Shown: piece after piece, positions 55,210-64,000 of the stretch
How the letters are laid out: the number at the start of each line of letters is the position of its first letter
Numbering within the stretch: position 1 is the stretch's first letter
Origin: an uncultured Bacteroidaceae bacterium
Lineage (GTDB): Bacteria > Bacteroidota > Bacteroidia > Bacteroidales > Bacteroidaceae
Assembly (NCBI GenBank): GCA_905234735.1
Contig: CAJOJA010000010.1
Span: 1 to 64,000, forward strand
DNA length: 64,000 nt
Direction of reading: 5' to 3'
Made by a program: the position numbers and the translations under genes
The notes under the pieces: model-generated
Seen by the model: the letters and a program-made list of their open reading frames with translations, nothing else
What the model was told of the DNA's origin: nothing
The model's database searches: none

Positions 55210-58200
55210 ATGAAAAAGCCAAGTATTGACTGTTTTCTCCCTTACGAGAACGAAAACCAGGCCCAGCAAACACTGAGCCAACTGCGAGAAGACCCCAACG
55301 TAGGAAACATCCATCAATTAGTAGAGCCCCCCTTCTGCACTCGCGTGCTGCAGGAAATCGCTGACAAGGCCGAGGCGCGCTATACCCTATTATATACCAA
55401 GACGTGGCCTTTGCGATTGGGTTATCAGGCCCTAACCCGTCTGGTGACCATTGCCGACGACAGCGGAGCCGACCTGCTCTATGCCGACCACTACACGCTG
55501 CTGCCTGACGGCACGCAGGAACGCCGCCCCCTCATCGACTACCAACTGGGCTCGGTGCGCGACGATTTTGCCATGGGTTCGGTCCTGCTTATCCGTACAG
55601 AACGCCTGAAGGCATACTTCCAGCAGGAAATAGTGCACCCCTACAAGTACGCCGGACTCTACGACCTGCGGCTGTTCCTCTCGCTTAACCAGCTTCCGCT
55701 GCACATCAGTGAATATCTCTACACGGAAGTAGAGACGGACACCCGATTAAGCGGCCAGAAACAGTTTGACTACGTTGACCCGCGCAATCGCGCCCGCCAG
55801 GTGGAAATGGAGCGTGCGGTTACCCGCCATCTGCGCCACATCAACGCATATATGGCAGCTGGTGAATGGGACCAAATCATCCTGGACAAGGAAGAGATGC
55901 CCGTCGAGGCCAGCGTCATCATTCCCGTCCGCAATCGCGTCCGAACCATCGAGGACGCCGTCCGCTCGGCTCTCTCGCAGCAGACCAACTTCCCGTTCAA
56001 CGTCATCGTAATCGACAACCACTCGACAGACGGAACAACAGAGCTGCTTCAGCAACTGGGGAAGGGTGAAGGGATAAGGGGGAAAGGTGAAGGCTTAATT
56101 CATCTTATTCCCGAACGCGACGACCTGGGCATCGGCGGATGCTGGAACCTGGCCATTCACGACCCACGTTGCGGGCGCTTTGCCGTACAGCTCGACTCGG
56201 ACGACCTCTATTCCTCGCCCCAGACGCTGCAACGGATTGTCGATACCTTCTACCAGGAGAATGCGGCCATGGTCATCGGTTCGTACCGGATGTGCAACTT
56301 CCAGCTGGAAACCCTGCCGCCGGGGCTTATCGACCACAAGGAATGGACGGAGAACAACGGACGCAACAATGCCCTGCGCATCAATGGCCTGGGAGCACCG
56401 CGCGCTTTCTTCACACCCGTCCTGCGCAAGATACAAATCCCCAACACCAGCTATGGCGAGGACTATGCACTGGGACTGATGCTAAGTCGCCGCTACCGCA
56501 TCGGACGCATCTACGACGAACTGTACCTCTGCCGCCGCTGGGAGGGCAACAGCGATGCTGCCCTAAGCACCGAAGCCGTGAATCGCAACAACCTCTACAA
56601 AGACCAGCTGCGCACGTTGGAGATTCGCGCCCGTCAGCAGCTTAATACGCGCTGGAAGCATGAGGTGAACGCCGATGAAATCGAACATTTCCACGCTTCG
56701 GAGATTGCCAACTGGGGAGAGGCAGCCGAACGCTACGAGGCCCTGAACCACGTGCAGACACGAACGATAACGATGGATGAAACCGAGCTTACTGTTCAGT
56801 GGAATCCGGCCCGCATCGTCAGCACTGGGGCAAGCATCGACCCCAAGACCATCAGCGAACGCCCCTGTTTCTTATGTAACCACAATCGGCCCAAGGAGCA
56901 ACACTCGTTGCCTACGGAGAGACACTATGAGATATTGCTCAACCCCTTCCCCATCCTGCCCGGCCACCTGACCATACCCACCCGCAGACATCAGCCGCAG
57001 GCCATCTTCGCCCATTTCAACACCCTGCGCCATCTGGCATGGAACATGCCTCAGCATATCGTTTTCTATAATGGACCCGAGTGTGGAGCCTCGTGCCCCG
57101 ACCACTGCCACCTGCAAGCCGGGCACCGCGGTCTGTTGCCTCTGGAAAGGGAATGGAAGCACTACGAGACGCTGTTGGAGAAACTATACCCCATCACCAC
57201 TCAGCAGGAAGCCGAAGTGGAGGAGGCCGGCAACAAGCGTGGCTGCGGACTTTATCTGCTTCGCGGCTGGGCGTGCCCCGTATTCGTCATCCGCTCCCTG
57301 CCCACGGCACCCGACAGCGTACTCTGCCAACGTCTCTACGAGGCACTGCCCATACCCGAGGGGTCAGACGAGCCGCGCATGAACATCATCTCGTGGCATC
57401 AGGAATGGGGCAACGGACGCGACGACGAAATCGTCACCCTTGTCTTCCCACGTCGCAAACATCGTCCCAACTGCTACTACGCTCAGGGGGCAGGACAATT
57501 GCTTGTCAGCCCTGGAGCACTGGACATGGGCGGACTGATTATCACCCCACGCGAGGAAGACTTCCGGAAGATAACATCCCAACAAGCCATCGACATCCTG
57601 CGAGAGGTAACTTTAACCGAGGAAGAACTCGAACCCGTCATAGAGAAGGTGAAGGGGGCCTCCCTAAATCCCCCCATGAAGGGGGACTCAAAGGCCTCTG
57701 CACAGCCCCTCCCCATTACGGGGGAAGACAGGAGGGGGGATGAGCCCGAAGTCTCCGTTGGCATCTTGACCACTGAGGTACTGAATTTCCGATTAAATGG
57801 GGATTTTCGTGCCAAAGGAGCCGTCATCACGGGCGAACAGGAGGTAACCATCGAGGATGGAGCACTGAAATGGAACGGAAACATCTATCACGACCTGACA
57901 TTCCGTCCACAAGACGACGACAGCACCTTCAGCCTCCACGGCGTGACCATCGGCCAGCAGTTCCACTGGGAACGGCAGGAGACACAGACCTTCCGGGGCA
58001 AGTTGTTGTTGGTGATTGACGAGGGCAAGATTGTAGCCATCAACCAATTGCCCGTCGAGACCTATCTGGCCAGCGTGATTAGCAGCGAGATGAAGGCCAC
58101 CTGTCCGGTGGAATACCTGAAGGCCAGCGCCATCATCAGCCGTTCGTGGCTACTGGCCCAGATGCAGCGCCGCCAGCAGGGACCACAACAGGCCTTCTTC

Positions 58201-58971
58201 CAGTTCAAGAAGACTGACACCGAAATCCTGCGCTGGCACGACCAGGAGGATCATACCATCTTTGATGTCTGTGCCGACGACCACTGCCAGCGCTACCAAG
58301 GCATCACCCGTCAGGTGAGCCAGCAGGTGGAAGAGGCCGTGGAGGAGACGCGCGGACAAGTGCTGACCTACGACGGGAAGGTCTGCGACGCCCGTTTCAG
58401 CAAATGCTGCGGTGGCATGACCAACGACTACGAGAACTGTTGGGAGCAGACACCTCATCCCTATCTGCACGCCGTCAGCGACCCCTATTGCAATACGACG
58501 GACAGGCAGTTGCTGAGCACCGTATTGAACGATTACGACCAGGAGACGTCCGACTTCTACCAATGGACTGCCGAATATACCCAGGAGGAGTTGCGCCAGA
58601 TTGTGACCGAACGCCTGGGGCGCGACCTTGGCCCCATACTCCGACTGGAAGACGTGGAACGCGGGCGCAGCGGCCATCTGGTGCGGCTGAAGATTGTCGG
58701 GCGCGACGCTGAGTTCACGATTGGCAAGGAACTGGAGATACGCCGCACGCTGAGCCAGACACACCTGAAGTCCGCGGCCTTCGAGGTTGAGCAGCTGGAG
58801 CCCGATGACCAAGGCGTGCCCCAACGTTTCGTACTGCACGGGCGCGGATGGGGACATGGCGTAGGCATGTGCCAGATAGGTGCCGCCGTGATGGCCAACC
58901 AGGGCCAGGCATACAGCGACATTCTCCGCCACTACTACGACGGAGCCGAGATAACTAAGGTTTATGATTAG
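55210..58971 (+). CDS. Fusion: GT2 glycosyltransferase / HIT-like DUF4922 / SpoIID domain
   Basis: Protein of 1253 residues with three recognisable parts and no signal peptide. Residues about 1-230 are a degenerate glycosyltransferase-like fold ([20 protein letters not shown]). Residues about 235-475 are a GT2 domain: [40 protein letters not shown], and an acidic [10 protein letters not shown]. Residues about 500-815 fit DUF4922: [28 protein letters not shown] and the motif His-Cys-His-Leu-Gln ([10 protein letters not shown]), an HxHxQ site of GalT/Ap4A-phosphorylase type. Residues about 855-1253 are SpoIID/LytB-like: [32 protein letters not shown] and [15 protein letters not shown], normally exported and acting on peptidoglycan. 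Two G-rich in-frame inserts occur (56062-56096 and 57645-57750). It overlaps the next convergent gene by 17 bp. Confidence 0.78.
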   Translation: MKKPSIDCFLPYENENQAQQTLSQLREDPNVGNIHQLVEPPFCTRVLQEIADKAEARYTLLYTKTWPLRLGYQALTRLVTIADDSGADLLYADHYTLLPDGTQERRPLIDYQLGSVRDDFAMGSVLLIRTERLKAYFQQEIVHPYKYAGLYDLRLFLSLNQLPLHISEYLYTEVETDTRLSGQKQFDYVDPRNRARQVEMERAVTRHLRHINAYMAAGEWDQIILDKEEMPVEASVIIPVRNRVRTIEDAVRSALSQQTNFPFNVIVIDNHSTDGTTELLQQLGKGEGIRGKGEGLIHLIPERDDLGIGGCWNLAIHDPRCGRFAVQLDSDDLYSSPQTLQRIVDTFYQENAAMVIGSYRMCNFQLETLPPGLIDHKEWTENNGRNNALRINGLGAPRAFFTPVLRKIQIPNTSYGEDYALGLMLSRRYRIGRIYDELYLCRRWEGNSDAALSTEAVNRNNLYKDQLRTLEIRARQQLNTRWKHEVNADEIEHFHASEIANWGEAAERYEALNHVQTRTITMDETELTVQWNPARIVSTGASIDPKTISERPCFLCNHNRPKEQHSLPTERHYEILLNPFPILPGHLTIPTRRHQPQAIFAHFNTLRHLAWNMPQHIVFYNGPECGASCPDHCHLQAGHRGLLPLEREWKHYETLLEKLYPITTQQEAEVEEAGNKRGCGLYLLRGWACPVFVIRSLPTAPDSVLCQRLYEALPIPEGSDEPRMNIISWHQEWGNGRDDEIVTLVFPRRKHRPNCYYAQGAGQLLVSPGALDMGGLIITPREEDFRKITSQQAIDILREVTLTEEELEPVIEKVKGASLNPPMKGDSKASAQPLPITGEDRRGDEPEVSVGILTTEVLNFRLNGDFRAKGAVITGEQEVTIEDGALKWNGNIYHDLTFRPQDDDSTFSLHGVTIGQQFHWERQETQTFRGKLLLVIDEGKIVAINQLPVETYLASVISSEMKATCPVEYLKASAIISRSWLLAQMQRRQQGPQQAFFQFKKTDTEILRWHDQEDHTIFDVCADDHCQRYQGITRQVSQQVEEAVEETRGQVLTYDGKVCDARFSKCCGGMTNDYENCWEQTPHPYLHAVSDPYCNTTDRQLLSTVLNDYDQETSDFYQWTAEYTQEELRQIVTERLGRDLGPILRLEDVERGRSGHLVRLKIVGRDAEFTIGKELEIRRTLSQTHLKSAAFEVEQLEPDDQGVPQRFVLHGRGWGHGVGMCQIGAAVMANQGQAYSDILRHYYDGAEITKVYD
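56062..56096 (+). repeat. In-frame G-rich direct repeat inside the GT2 domain
   Basis: Two copies of a GGGGAAGGGTGAAGG-like string encode [13 protein letters not shown] in the middle of the GT2 domain, just after the STDGTTELL block where other GT2 proteins have a short turn. Similar in composition to the family at 36567, 40109 and 57657. Confidence 0.6.
57645..57750 (+). repeat. In-frame palindromic repeats in the DUF4922-SpoIID linker
   Basis: Two palindromes: CCCCCC (57670-57675) with GGGGG (57681-57685), and CCCCTCC (57707-57713) with GGAGGGG (57731-57737). The first, with CCCTAAATCCCCCC and AAGGGGGA, matches the family at 36600-36634. They encode [19 protein letters not shown]... and RRGDEPE, a low-complexity linker between the two domains. 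Confidence 0.68.
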
Positions 58972-59938
58972 GACTACCTAAGAGTCCTACCAGCCCCAGC
59001 ACAGCCACGAGCATGGTCTGCAGCGAGTGGACGATGAGCACAAACATGGCTCCGTCGTTGCCATCCACGCCGTAGAGCATGAGCACCGTCTTCACGGCAA
59101 AATGCCAGGGACCGGCACCATTGGGTGTGGGTACGATGACGGCGAATGTGCCCACCACGAATGCCACCAGAGCTACCATCGGACCCAGTTGGGCGGTGTA
59201 CGAGAAGCAGTAGAAGGTGAGATAGAAGTGGAGATAGTACGACACCCATATCCCCAGGCTATACAACCAGAAGAGTCCCTTATCGCGAACCTGGCGGATG
59301 CTGAGCAGTCCGTCCACAAGGTCGTGTACGACCTGGCGCGACTTGTCAAACACATGGAAGTAGCGCAGCAGCAGCAAGCCCATGATACCCACCAACAGGG
59401 CGCACAACGCCGTCACCAACCATCCGGCCCATGAAAATCCTGCCACCATCGACTCTATGGACATGCCCGTACGCCCCATGAAACGAACAAAAACGGGCAC
59501 CTGCCACACGACGGTGACCAACGTGAGCAGGAGGATGAGCAGCACGTCAACCACACGCTCCGTGACCACCGTACCCAGGGCGCGACTCATGCGGGTACCC
59601 TCGCAGCGGGTCAGATAACCGCAACGGAGCACCTCGCCCACACGCGGCACCACCAGACTGCTGGCATACGACAGAAATATGGCACGCACGCACGAGCGCC
59701 GACGGGGCCGCTCGCCCATGGGCTCCAACATCTGCCGCCATCGCAGAGCCCGGAACACCTGTGCCAGCACACCGAAGGGCATCGACAGCAGCATCCACTC
59801 CCAGCGCATATCCAGAGCCACGGCATCGCTGACCTCGCGCCACTGGAAACCGCGGTACATCCACCACAGGATGGCCCCACCGAAGAGGATGGGCAGAAGT
59901 ATGCGCAATATGTGGCTGATGGGTTTCAAAACAAGCAT
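58955..59938 (-). CDS. Flippase-like / LPG-synthase-TM integral membrane protein
   Basis: Membrane protein of 327 residues with about eight hydrophobic helices and the UPF0104/LPG_synthase_TM pattern: [61 protein letters not shown] and the late [18 protein letters not shown]. Related families carry lipid translocase activity or flip glycolipids; the substrate here is unknown. It follows rsmA by 6 bp and runs convergent with the fusion gene, overlapping it by 17 bp. The tail (LLGSPNHKP) is short. Confidence 0.85.
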   Translation of the reverse strand: MLVLKPISHILRILLPILFGGAILWWMYRGFQWREVSDAVALDMRWEWMLLSMPFGVLAQVFRALRWRQMLEPMGERPRRRSCVRAIFLSYASSLVVPRVGEVLRCGYLTRCEGTRMSRALGTVVTERVVDVLLILLLTLVTVVWQVPVFVRFMGRTGMSIESMVAGFSWAGWLVTALCALLVGIMGLLLLRYFHVFDKSRQVVHDLVDGLLSIRQVRDKGLFWLYSLGIWVSYYLHFYLTFYCFSYTAQLGPMVALVAFVVGTFAVIVPTPNGAGPWHFAVKTVLMLYGVDGNDGAMFVLIVHSLQTMLVAVLGLVGLLGSPNHKP

Positions 59939-59944
59939 TCAGAG

Positions 59945-60733
59945 TTAAGAATTGGCGATGTGATGGGTCAATTGGATGAAGTCCCCGACGCTGAGCTGTT
60001 CGGGACGGAGGTTGAAAAAGTCATCTTGCAACCAGGCTACCCCGCTGAGGCCGAGTTCCGAAAGCAGCGGACGCAGATTGTTGCGCAGCGTCTTGCGCCG
60101 TTGGTTGAAGGTCGTCTTCACGACCCTCCGGAACATCCGCTCGTCGCAGCCCAACTGCTCTACGTTATTTCTCGTCAGCCGCACCACTGCGGAACGCACC
60201 TTTGGAGGCGGATTGAACACCCCCGGCTCTACGATGAACAGGAGTTCCACATCGTACCACGCCTGCACCAACACACTAAGTATGCCATACGTCTTGCTGC
60301 CCGGACGCGCAGCCAGTCGTTCGGCCACCTCCTTCTGTATCATTCCCGTACAGCAGGGGATGAGATGGCGGTACTCCAGCATACGGAAGAATATCTGACT
60401 CGAAATATTATACGGATAGTTTCCCGTGAGCACGAACGAACGTCCCTGAAACAAACGGTCCAACGGCATGCGTAGGAAGTCGTCGGCCACGATGCTGCCC
60501 TCCAGCGAGGAAAAGTGCTGACGAAGATAAACTACGGATTCATCGTCGATTTCCACTACCTTGAACTCGCGCCCCTTCTGCATCAAAAACTGCGTCATCA
60601 CGCCCATGCCCGGCCCCACCTCCAGGATGGGCACATCGGGACAGGCATCCACCGTGTCGGCAATGCGTCTGGCAATACTCAAATCGGTCAGAAAGTGCTG
60701 ACCCAGCGCTTTTTTTGGTCTTACCTTGTTCAT
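59945..60733 (-). CDS. rsmA: 16S rRNA (adenine1518-N6/adenine1519-N6)-dimethyltransferase RsmA
   Basis: KsgA of 262 residues, dimethylates A1518 and A1519 of 16S rRNA late in 30S assembly. The start ATG 60731-60733 (MNKVRPKKALGQHFLTDLS) is the family start; the upstream in-frame ATG adds 13 unlikely residues. SAM site ILEVGPGMGVMTQFL, catalytic Asn-Tyr-Pro-Tyr (GNYPYNISSQI; most members have NLPY) and FNPPPKVRSAVVRL. It heads a two-gene unit with the flippase-like gene and has a promoter at 60742-60773. Confidence 0.96.
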   Translation of the reverse strand: MNKVRPKKALGQHFLTDLSIARRIADTVDACPDVPILEVGPGMGVMTQFLMQKGREFKVVEIDDESVVYLRQHFSSLEGSIVADDFLRMPLDRLFQGRSFVLTGNYPYNISSQIFFRMLEYRHLIPCCTGMIQKEVAERLAARPGSKTYGILSVLVQAWYDVELLFIVEPGVFNPPPKVRSAVVRLTRNNVEQLGCDERMFRRVVKTTFNQRRKTLRNNLRPLLSELGLSGVAWLQDDFFNLRPEQLSVGDFIQLTHHIANS

Positions 60734-60741
60734 ACGACGGA

Positions 60742-60773
60742 CAAAGGTACATAAAATCCAGCAAATAAACAAG
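60742..60773 (-). promoter_or_regulatory. rsmA promoter
   Basis: Minus strand CTTG (60773-60770), 20-nt spacer, TACCTTTG (60749-60742). The start codon lies 9 nt after the -7 box, implying a very short or absent 5' leader. Confidence 0.65.
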
Positions 60774-60807
60774 CAAAAAACGAGAGCATCGCAAGGGAAA
60801 GTACAGA

Positions 60808-60887
60808 CATCGACGATGAATGTGCGTACACCGACGATGAACGTGCAGCCACCGACGATGAATATCCGTTCATCGTCGGTGGCTGCA
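60808..60887. repeat. 21-nt tandem repeats ending in a 19-bp hairpin
   Basis: Three direct 21-nt units start at 60808, 60829 and 60850; each has CGACGATGAA at its core. The third unit opens a perfect 19-bp inverted repeat: arms TGCAGCCACCGACGATGAA (60844-60862) and 60869-60887 around the loop TATCCG. The closest relatives in the window are at 38290-38382 and 5656-5709. Confidence 0.85.
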
Positions 60888-61041
60888 GAATATCTTGCGG
60901 CGCTGCGAAAAATCCCATACGTGCATACTGATTCTCTGCGCTAATACATGCAAAAATATATAGGAATAAGGTGCAAAGCGTGTACAATGTATATTAAAAA
61001 ACGGCTCGTGGGAAGCAATGTCGGTAAAAATATAAAAAAAA

Positions 61042-61073
61042 CTCGTAACGTTTTGTGCGTTACGGGCTTTTTT
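61042..61073. promoter_or_regulatory. Inverted repeat framing the -33 box
   Basis: Nine-pair stem (61042-61050 with 61058-61066, one G-T) with a 7-nt loop TTTTGTG, then GC and six T. The loop contains the TTTG -33 box of the promoter that follows. It could be an operator or, with the T-run, a terminator for antisense-free read-through from upstream. Confidence 0.6.
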
Positions 61074-61083
61074 CGTAAATTTG
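61052..61083 (+). promoter_or_regulatory. Consensus promoter of the last gene
   Basis: TTTG (61052-61055), 20-nt spacer, TAAATTTG (61076-61083): exact Bacteroidota consensus. The start codon lies 50 nt further on. Confidence 0.75.
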
Positions 61084-61133
61084 CCTCGATAATATGCCTA
61101 ATTAACCTAATTACTAACTAAATTCTAAAAGCA

Positions 61134-64000
61134 ATGAAGAAAAAATTACTTTCATTGATGGCCATGGCTCTGGTAGCCATTGGCATGAACGCACAGACGT
61201 GGACTGCCCCCGTAGCCCCATCCTTTGAGGGTGTGGAGTATGTAGCAGACGGAACTACCGCCTACTATTTATACAACGTGGAGTGTGGTAATTTCGTCAC
61301 TGGTGCCAACTCCTGGGCCACCCAAATTTCGCTGGGCACCCAGGGCGCATACATGGAACTAGTTGTTGAACCAATGAGCGAAATCGATGAAGAGGAATAT
61401 CCTGGTGCCGTCAAACTGAAGTTGAACGGTACTTTCTACTTCACCGGTGGCAACGATCGAAAGGACTATGCCGTATCGAACACCTATCTATTCCGCGACA
61501 GCGAAACAAGCGGTTTCATCGACCACGCCAGTCAGGCTGTCTGGTATTGGCGGTTCGAAAAAGCCGAAAGTGGAAACTACTATTGGCACTCAATCGCAGG
61601 TAACGATATTTTCCCCTCCGCTGACGAACAATATGCTAGAGGCACAGCACCCGGCGACCCTATTGTTTTCAATGCAACGATCGAGGACAAGGGAATCGAG
61701 TGGAAATTTATTCCCGTTGAAAATTACGATGCCAATGCACAGGCTGTCTATATGGCTCGCGTGGATTTATACAACCAGGCCAAGTTGATTGCCGATGAAG
61801 AACTGGAGGCTTATGGCGTTTCCTACGAAGACTACACTGCCGTGTACAACGGTTCGGATGTCGAGGCCATCAAGGCTGCAACCGAAGAACTGGCTGCAAA
61901 GGTTGTAGAAGCACGCAAGACAAAAGCCTTTGCCACAGGTACGGAAGAGAAACCTACCGACGTGACCTTCCTGCTCACCAACCCCAAATTCTCCGGAAGC
62001 GCCGATGGCTGGACTGTTGACGTGCCCGGTGCTCAGAATAAGGGTTACCAAGGTGCAAACTACACAAACGATCTGGAGGATGCAGGCGAGAATGCTGGTG
62101 TCACCATTAACGGATTCATCGAAGCATGGGTTCCTGGAAAGGGCCTCGGCGATGGTAAGATTTATCAGACCGTAGAGTTGCCTATGGGTAAATACGTACT
62201 GGGGGTAGACGTCATTGCCACCAACCAATACACAGATGGCGACGCTAAAGAAGAAGCTACTGGCTTCCAGCTTTATGCATTAGGTGGAGGTATTGACAAT
62301 GGCGTCGATGTTTCTTCTTATAATGGCAAACCCGAACACTATGAGTTTGAGTTTATCACAGCCGGTGGTACTACAGAGCTGGGTATGCGCATGATTGATG
62401 CAAAGGGTAACTGGTTTGGCTGCGACAATTTCACTGTATTCTATAAGGGCAGTGACATTGACCCCTACTATTTCGCCCTGCCGCCTCTCGTGGAGGAATG
62501 CGAGAAGATAAACCTCGACGAAGTGTATGCCAACAGCGAAGTAAGGGAGGCCTTTGAAAAGGCTTTGGAAACCGCTCAAGAAGAAAATGCTAAGATCGAT
62601 AGCGGCGAAGAAGAGGGCGAATTCGAGGCTGCTTATAAGGCTCTGACCGAGGCAAAGGCCGCTTTAGAAGCCTCAATTGAAGACTACAAGAAACTCACCA
62701 TTCTGGTTGAAAACGTAGCTGTTGACGCTAAAGCATACGAGAACGTAGAAAGCTTAGGCGAGTTAATCAGCAAGCTCTATGACCAATACAAGGGTGCCTA
62801 CGAAGATGGTACAGCCACCAAGGAGCAAATCGAAGAGTGGATAACCAACTACGACACCTTCATCGTTGAAGCCGTGAAGGCTGCTATGCCCGCCGCTAGC
62901 GAGGAGAAGCCCCTGCGCATCAACGCACTGGCATCAAACCTGGACTATGCTGAAAACAGCAAGGAACCTTGGGAATGCAGCAGCAGCGCCTACAAGGTTA
63001 ACTACCACAACGGTGAGGTTTGGCAGGCTTCATTCTCCTGCCTGCAGACCATCAAGGATCTGCCCGCTGGTAAGTACATCATCAAGGCTAAGGCTTTCTA
63101 TCGCGATGCAACCAATGCTGATCACTACGACAACTTTATCAGTGGCATGGCCGACATCACCACCTACCTCGTGGCCAACGAGAACAAGGTGCAGGTGAAG
63201 GCTTTGGCTTTGGCTGCCGTCGAGGATGCAGAGGCTCCCGAAGGCTCTTACTACCAAGAAACAACAGAAGGTTCTGGCATCTGGATGCCTAACACCCAGC
63301 AGGCTGCCGAATGGGCCTTCAACAACACCGATTTCTTCGACAACGAGGTTAGCACCTATCTGGCTACTGATGGCGATCTGACCTTCGGTACCCGCAACGA
63401 CGAAATCACCGATGCCAACAACCAGTGGAGCGTATGGAGCCAGTTCGAAATCTATTATGCCGGTAAGAGCCAAAGCGCCCTCTACGAGCAGGTTGTTGCA
63501 CTGACCGAACAGGCTAGCAGCTTATACGAGCAGGCTGATTCACGCGTAACTATTATAGCTGGCGAAGATAAGCTCAACGATGCCATCAACGCAGGCGATG
63601 CTGCTAAGGAAAGCGATAGCGAAGAGGCCCTGACCGCCATCATTGCTCAACTGACCGGAGCTATGGCATACATCAGCGAAGGCCAGGAACTGGTAAAGAA
63701 ACTGACAGATGTTTATAACACTTACGACGAGAAGTACAGCAATCTGGACTTTGACTTCAAATCTACCGACACCACTTTCCCCCCACTGATGGACGGAGAA
63801 CTGGGTGAGGCTGTTGCCAGTGAAGAGTTCGCAAGCAACGAGCAGATTCAGGGTTGGATTGACGAACTGCCCAAGGCATGGATTGCCTACATCATGGGCC
63901 AGCCCGCAGTTGCTACCGCAAGCGAAGAAACTCCCCTCGACATCACTGCCGTTCTGTTCAACCCCGCCTTTGAAAGTGGCAACACCAACTTCTGGAATGT
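61134..64000 (+). CDS. Large modular secreted protein, cut by the window edge
   Basis: Open from the ATG at 61134 to the end of the window, at least 955 residues, with no stop. Signal MKKKLLSLMAMALVAIGMNAQ. An N-terminal beta module (about 25-200; PSFEGVEYVADGTTAYYLYN) resembles other ricin-like blocks. Then a helical link and a carbohydrate-binding-like module (about 280-440; FLLTNPKFSGSADGWTVDV, IYQTVELPMGKYVLGVDVIA, WFGCDNFTVFYKG). A FIVAR-like helical stretch follows (EAAYKALTEAKAALEASIED), then a second such module (about 595-780; WQASFSCLQTIKDLPAGKYI), more helices, and the beginning of a third (LFNPAFESGNTNFWN). It has the tandem carbohydrate-binding/helix design of Bacteroidota surface proteins. 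No catalytic domain is visible in this part; whether it ends in a dockerin cannot be seen. Confidence 0.8.
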   Translation, partial: MKKKLLSLMAMALVAIGMNAQTWTAPVAPSFEGVEYVADGTTAYYLYNVECGNFVTGANSWATQISLGTQGAYMELVVEPMSEIDEEEYPGAVKLKLNGTFYFTGGNDRKDYAVSNTYLFRDSETSGFIDHASQAVWYWRFEKAESGNYYWHSIAGNDIFPSADEQYARGTAPGDPIVFNATIEDKGIEWKFIPVENYDANAQAVYMARVDLYNQAKLIADEELEAYGVSYEDYTAVYNGSDVEAIKAATEELAAKVVEARKTKAFATGTEEKPTDVTFLLTNPKFSGSADGWTVDVPGAQNKGYQGANYTNDLEDAGENAGVTINGFIEAWVPGKGLGDGKIYQTVELPMGKYVLGVDVIATNQYTDGDAKEEATGFQLYALGGGIDNGVDVSSYNGKPEHYEFEFITAGGTTELGMRMIDAKGNWFGCDNFTVFYKGSDIDPYYFALPPLVEECEKINLDEVYANSEVREAFEKALETAQEENAKIDSGEEEGEFEAAYKALTEAKAALEASIEDYKKLTILVENVAVDAKAYENVESLGELISKLYDQYKGAYEDGTATKEQIEEWITNYDTFIVEAVKAAMPAASEEKPLRINALASNLDYAENSKEPWECSSSAYKVNYHNGEVWQASFSCLQTIKDLPAGKYIIKAKAFYRDATNADHYDNFISGMADITTYLVANENKVQVKALALAAVEDAEAPEGSYYQETTEGSGIWMPNTQQAAEWAFNNTDFFDNEVSTYLATDGDLTFGTRNDEITDANNQWSVWSQFEIYYAGKSQSALYEQVVALTEQASSLYEQADSRVTIIAGEDKLNDAINAGDAAKESDSEEALTAIIAQLTGAMAYISEGQELVKKLTDVYNTYDEKYSNLDFDFKSTDTTFPPLMDGELGEAVASEEFASNEQIQGWIDELPKAWIAYIMGQPAVATASEETPLDITAVLFNPAFESGNTNFWN

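Larger units (their letters stand above)
60734..61133. other. 400-bp intergenic region with rsmA promoter, palindromic repeats and a forward promoter
   Basis: No gene is seen. It contains the rsmA promoter, the 21-nt tandem/palindromic repeat (60808-60887), and a 9-bp inverted repeat around the -33 box of the next gene's promoter (61042-61083). Confidence 0.7.

Noticed and set aside
55210..58971. Frameshift or misassembly as the cause of the triple fusion
   Set aside because: The frame is continuous through 1253 codons, with inserts that keep frame, and domain borders fall in linkers rather than inside folds; still, a comparison with relatives would settle it.
60808..60887. Could the 21-nt tandem units be a small CRISPR array?
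   Set aside because: Units are directly adjacent without unique spacers, only three copies exist, and no cas gene is in the window.

Overview
The window looks like a chromosomal segment of a gut or rumen Prevotellaceae bacterium (Bacteroidota, Prevotella-like). This rests on: the Bacteroidota order of the division/cell-wall cluster; promoters of the TTTG / N20 / TAnnTTTG type instead of E. coli boxes; very few Shine-Dalgarno sites; a type IX secretion (T9SS) C-terminal domain on a metallopeptidase; an FtsL, MraY and RecO of Bacteroidota type; and secreted proteins that end in dockerin-like Ca-binding repeats, a trait I associate with Prevotella. No phage, IS, CRISPR or plasmid gene was seen.

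Layout. 1-3.7 kb: two secreted-protein units on the minus strand, a lipoprotein and a DUF3244 + M43 metallopeptidase pair. 3.9-6.9 kb: two membrane-embedded DNA-binding regulators, a TPR/TM/coiled-coil/HTH protein divergent from the peptidase pair and a multi-TM AraC-type protein. 7.2-22.1 kb: the dcw cluster rsmH-ftsL-ftsI-murE-mraY-murD-ftsW-murG-murC-ftsQ-ftsA-ftsZ, without mraZ, murF or ddl, then recO convergent to it. 22.9-27.5 kb: a CotH-kinase-like protein with a C-terminal dockerin, a cohesin-like surface protein and a 59-residue peptide gene. 27.6-30.2 kb: tRNA-Glu, rpsT, gyrB. 30.3-35.1 kb: lipoprotein, DUF3109 protein, uracil-DNA glycosylase and an M60 metallopeptidase with a dockerin. 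35.2-38.2 kb: Na+/alanine symporter and gpmI, convergent. 38.4-48.1 kb: two paralogous MG2/alpha-2-macroglobulin-like proteins around a BNR_4 protein with a dockerin. 48.1-55.1 kb: a minus-strand L-rhamnose operon (kinase, non-RhaA isomerase, MFS transporter, aldolase, mutarotase) that runs straight into a Y-family DNA polymerase and a truncated YolD-like peptide. 55.2-58.9 kb: a GT2 / HIT-like (DUF4922) / SpoIID fusion. 59-60.7 kb: an integral-membrane flippase-like protein and rsmA. 61.1 kb to the edge: a large modular secreted protein cut by the window.

How they fit together. Three unrelated secreted enzymes (CotH, M60, BNR_4) end in nearly identical dockerin-like repeats, and the gene directly after the CotH one encodes a cohesin-like beta-domain protein with a C-terminal sorting-like tail. 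This suggests a non-cellulosomal cohesin/dockerin display system on the cell surface, aimed at mucin or plant glycans. The BNR_4 protein and the rhamnose operon may together process rhamnose-containing glycans.

Two repeat layers run through the window. One is a family of 21-22 nt palindromic tandem units in intergenic spaces. The other is a family of about 30-bp G/C-rich palindromes that lie both between genes and in frame inside genes. All functional names are from reading translated sequence; no database search was run.
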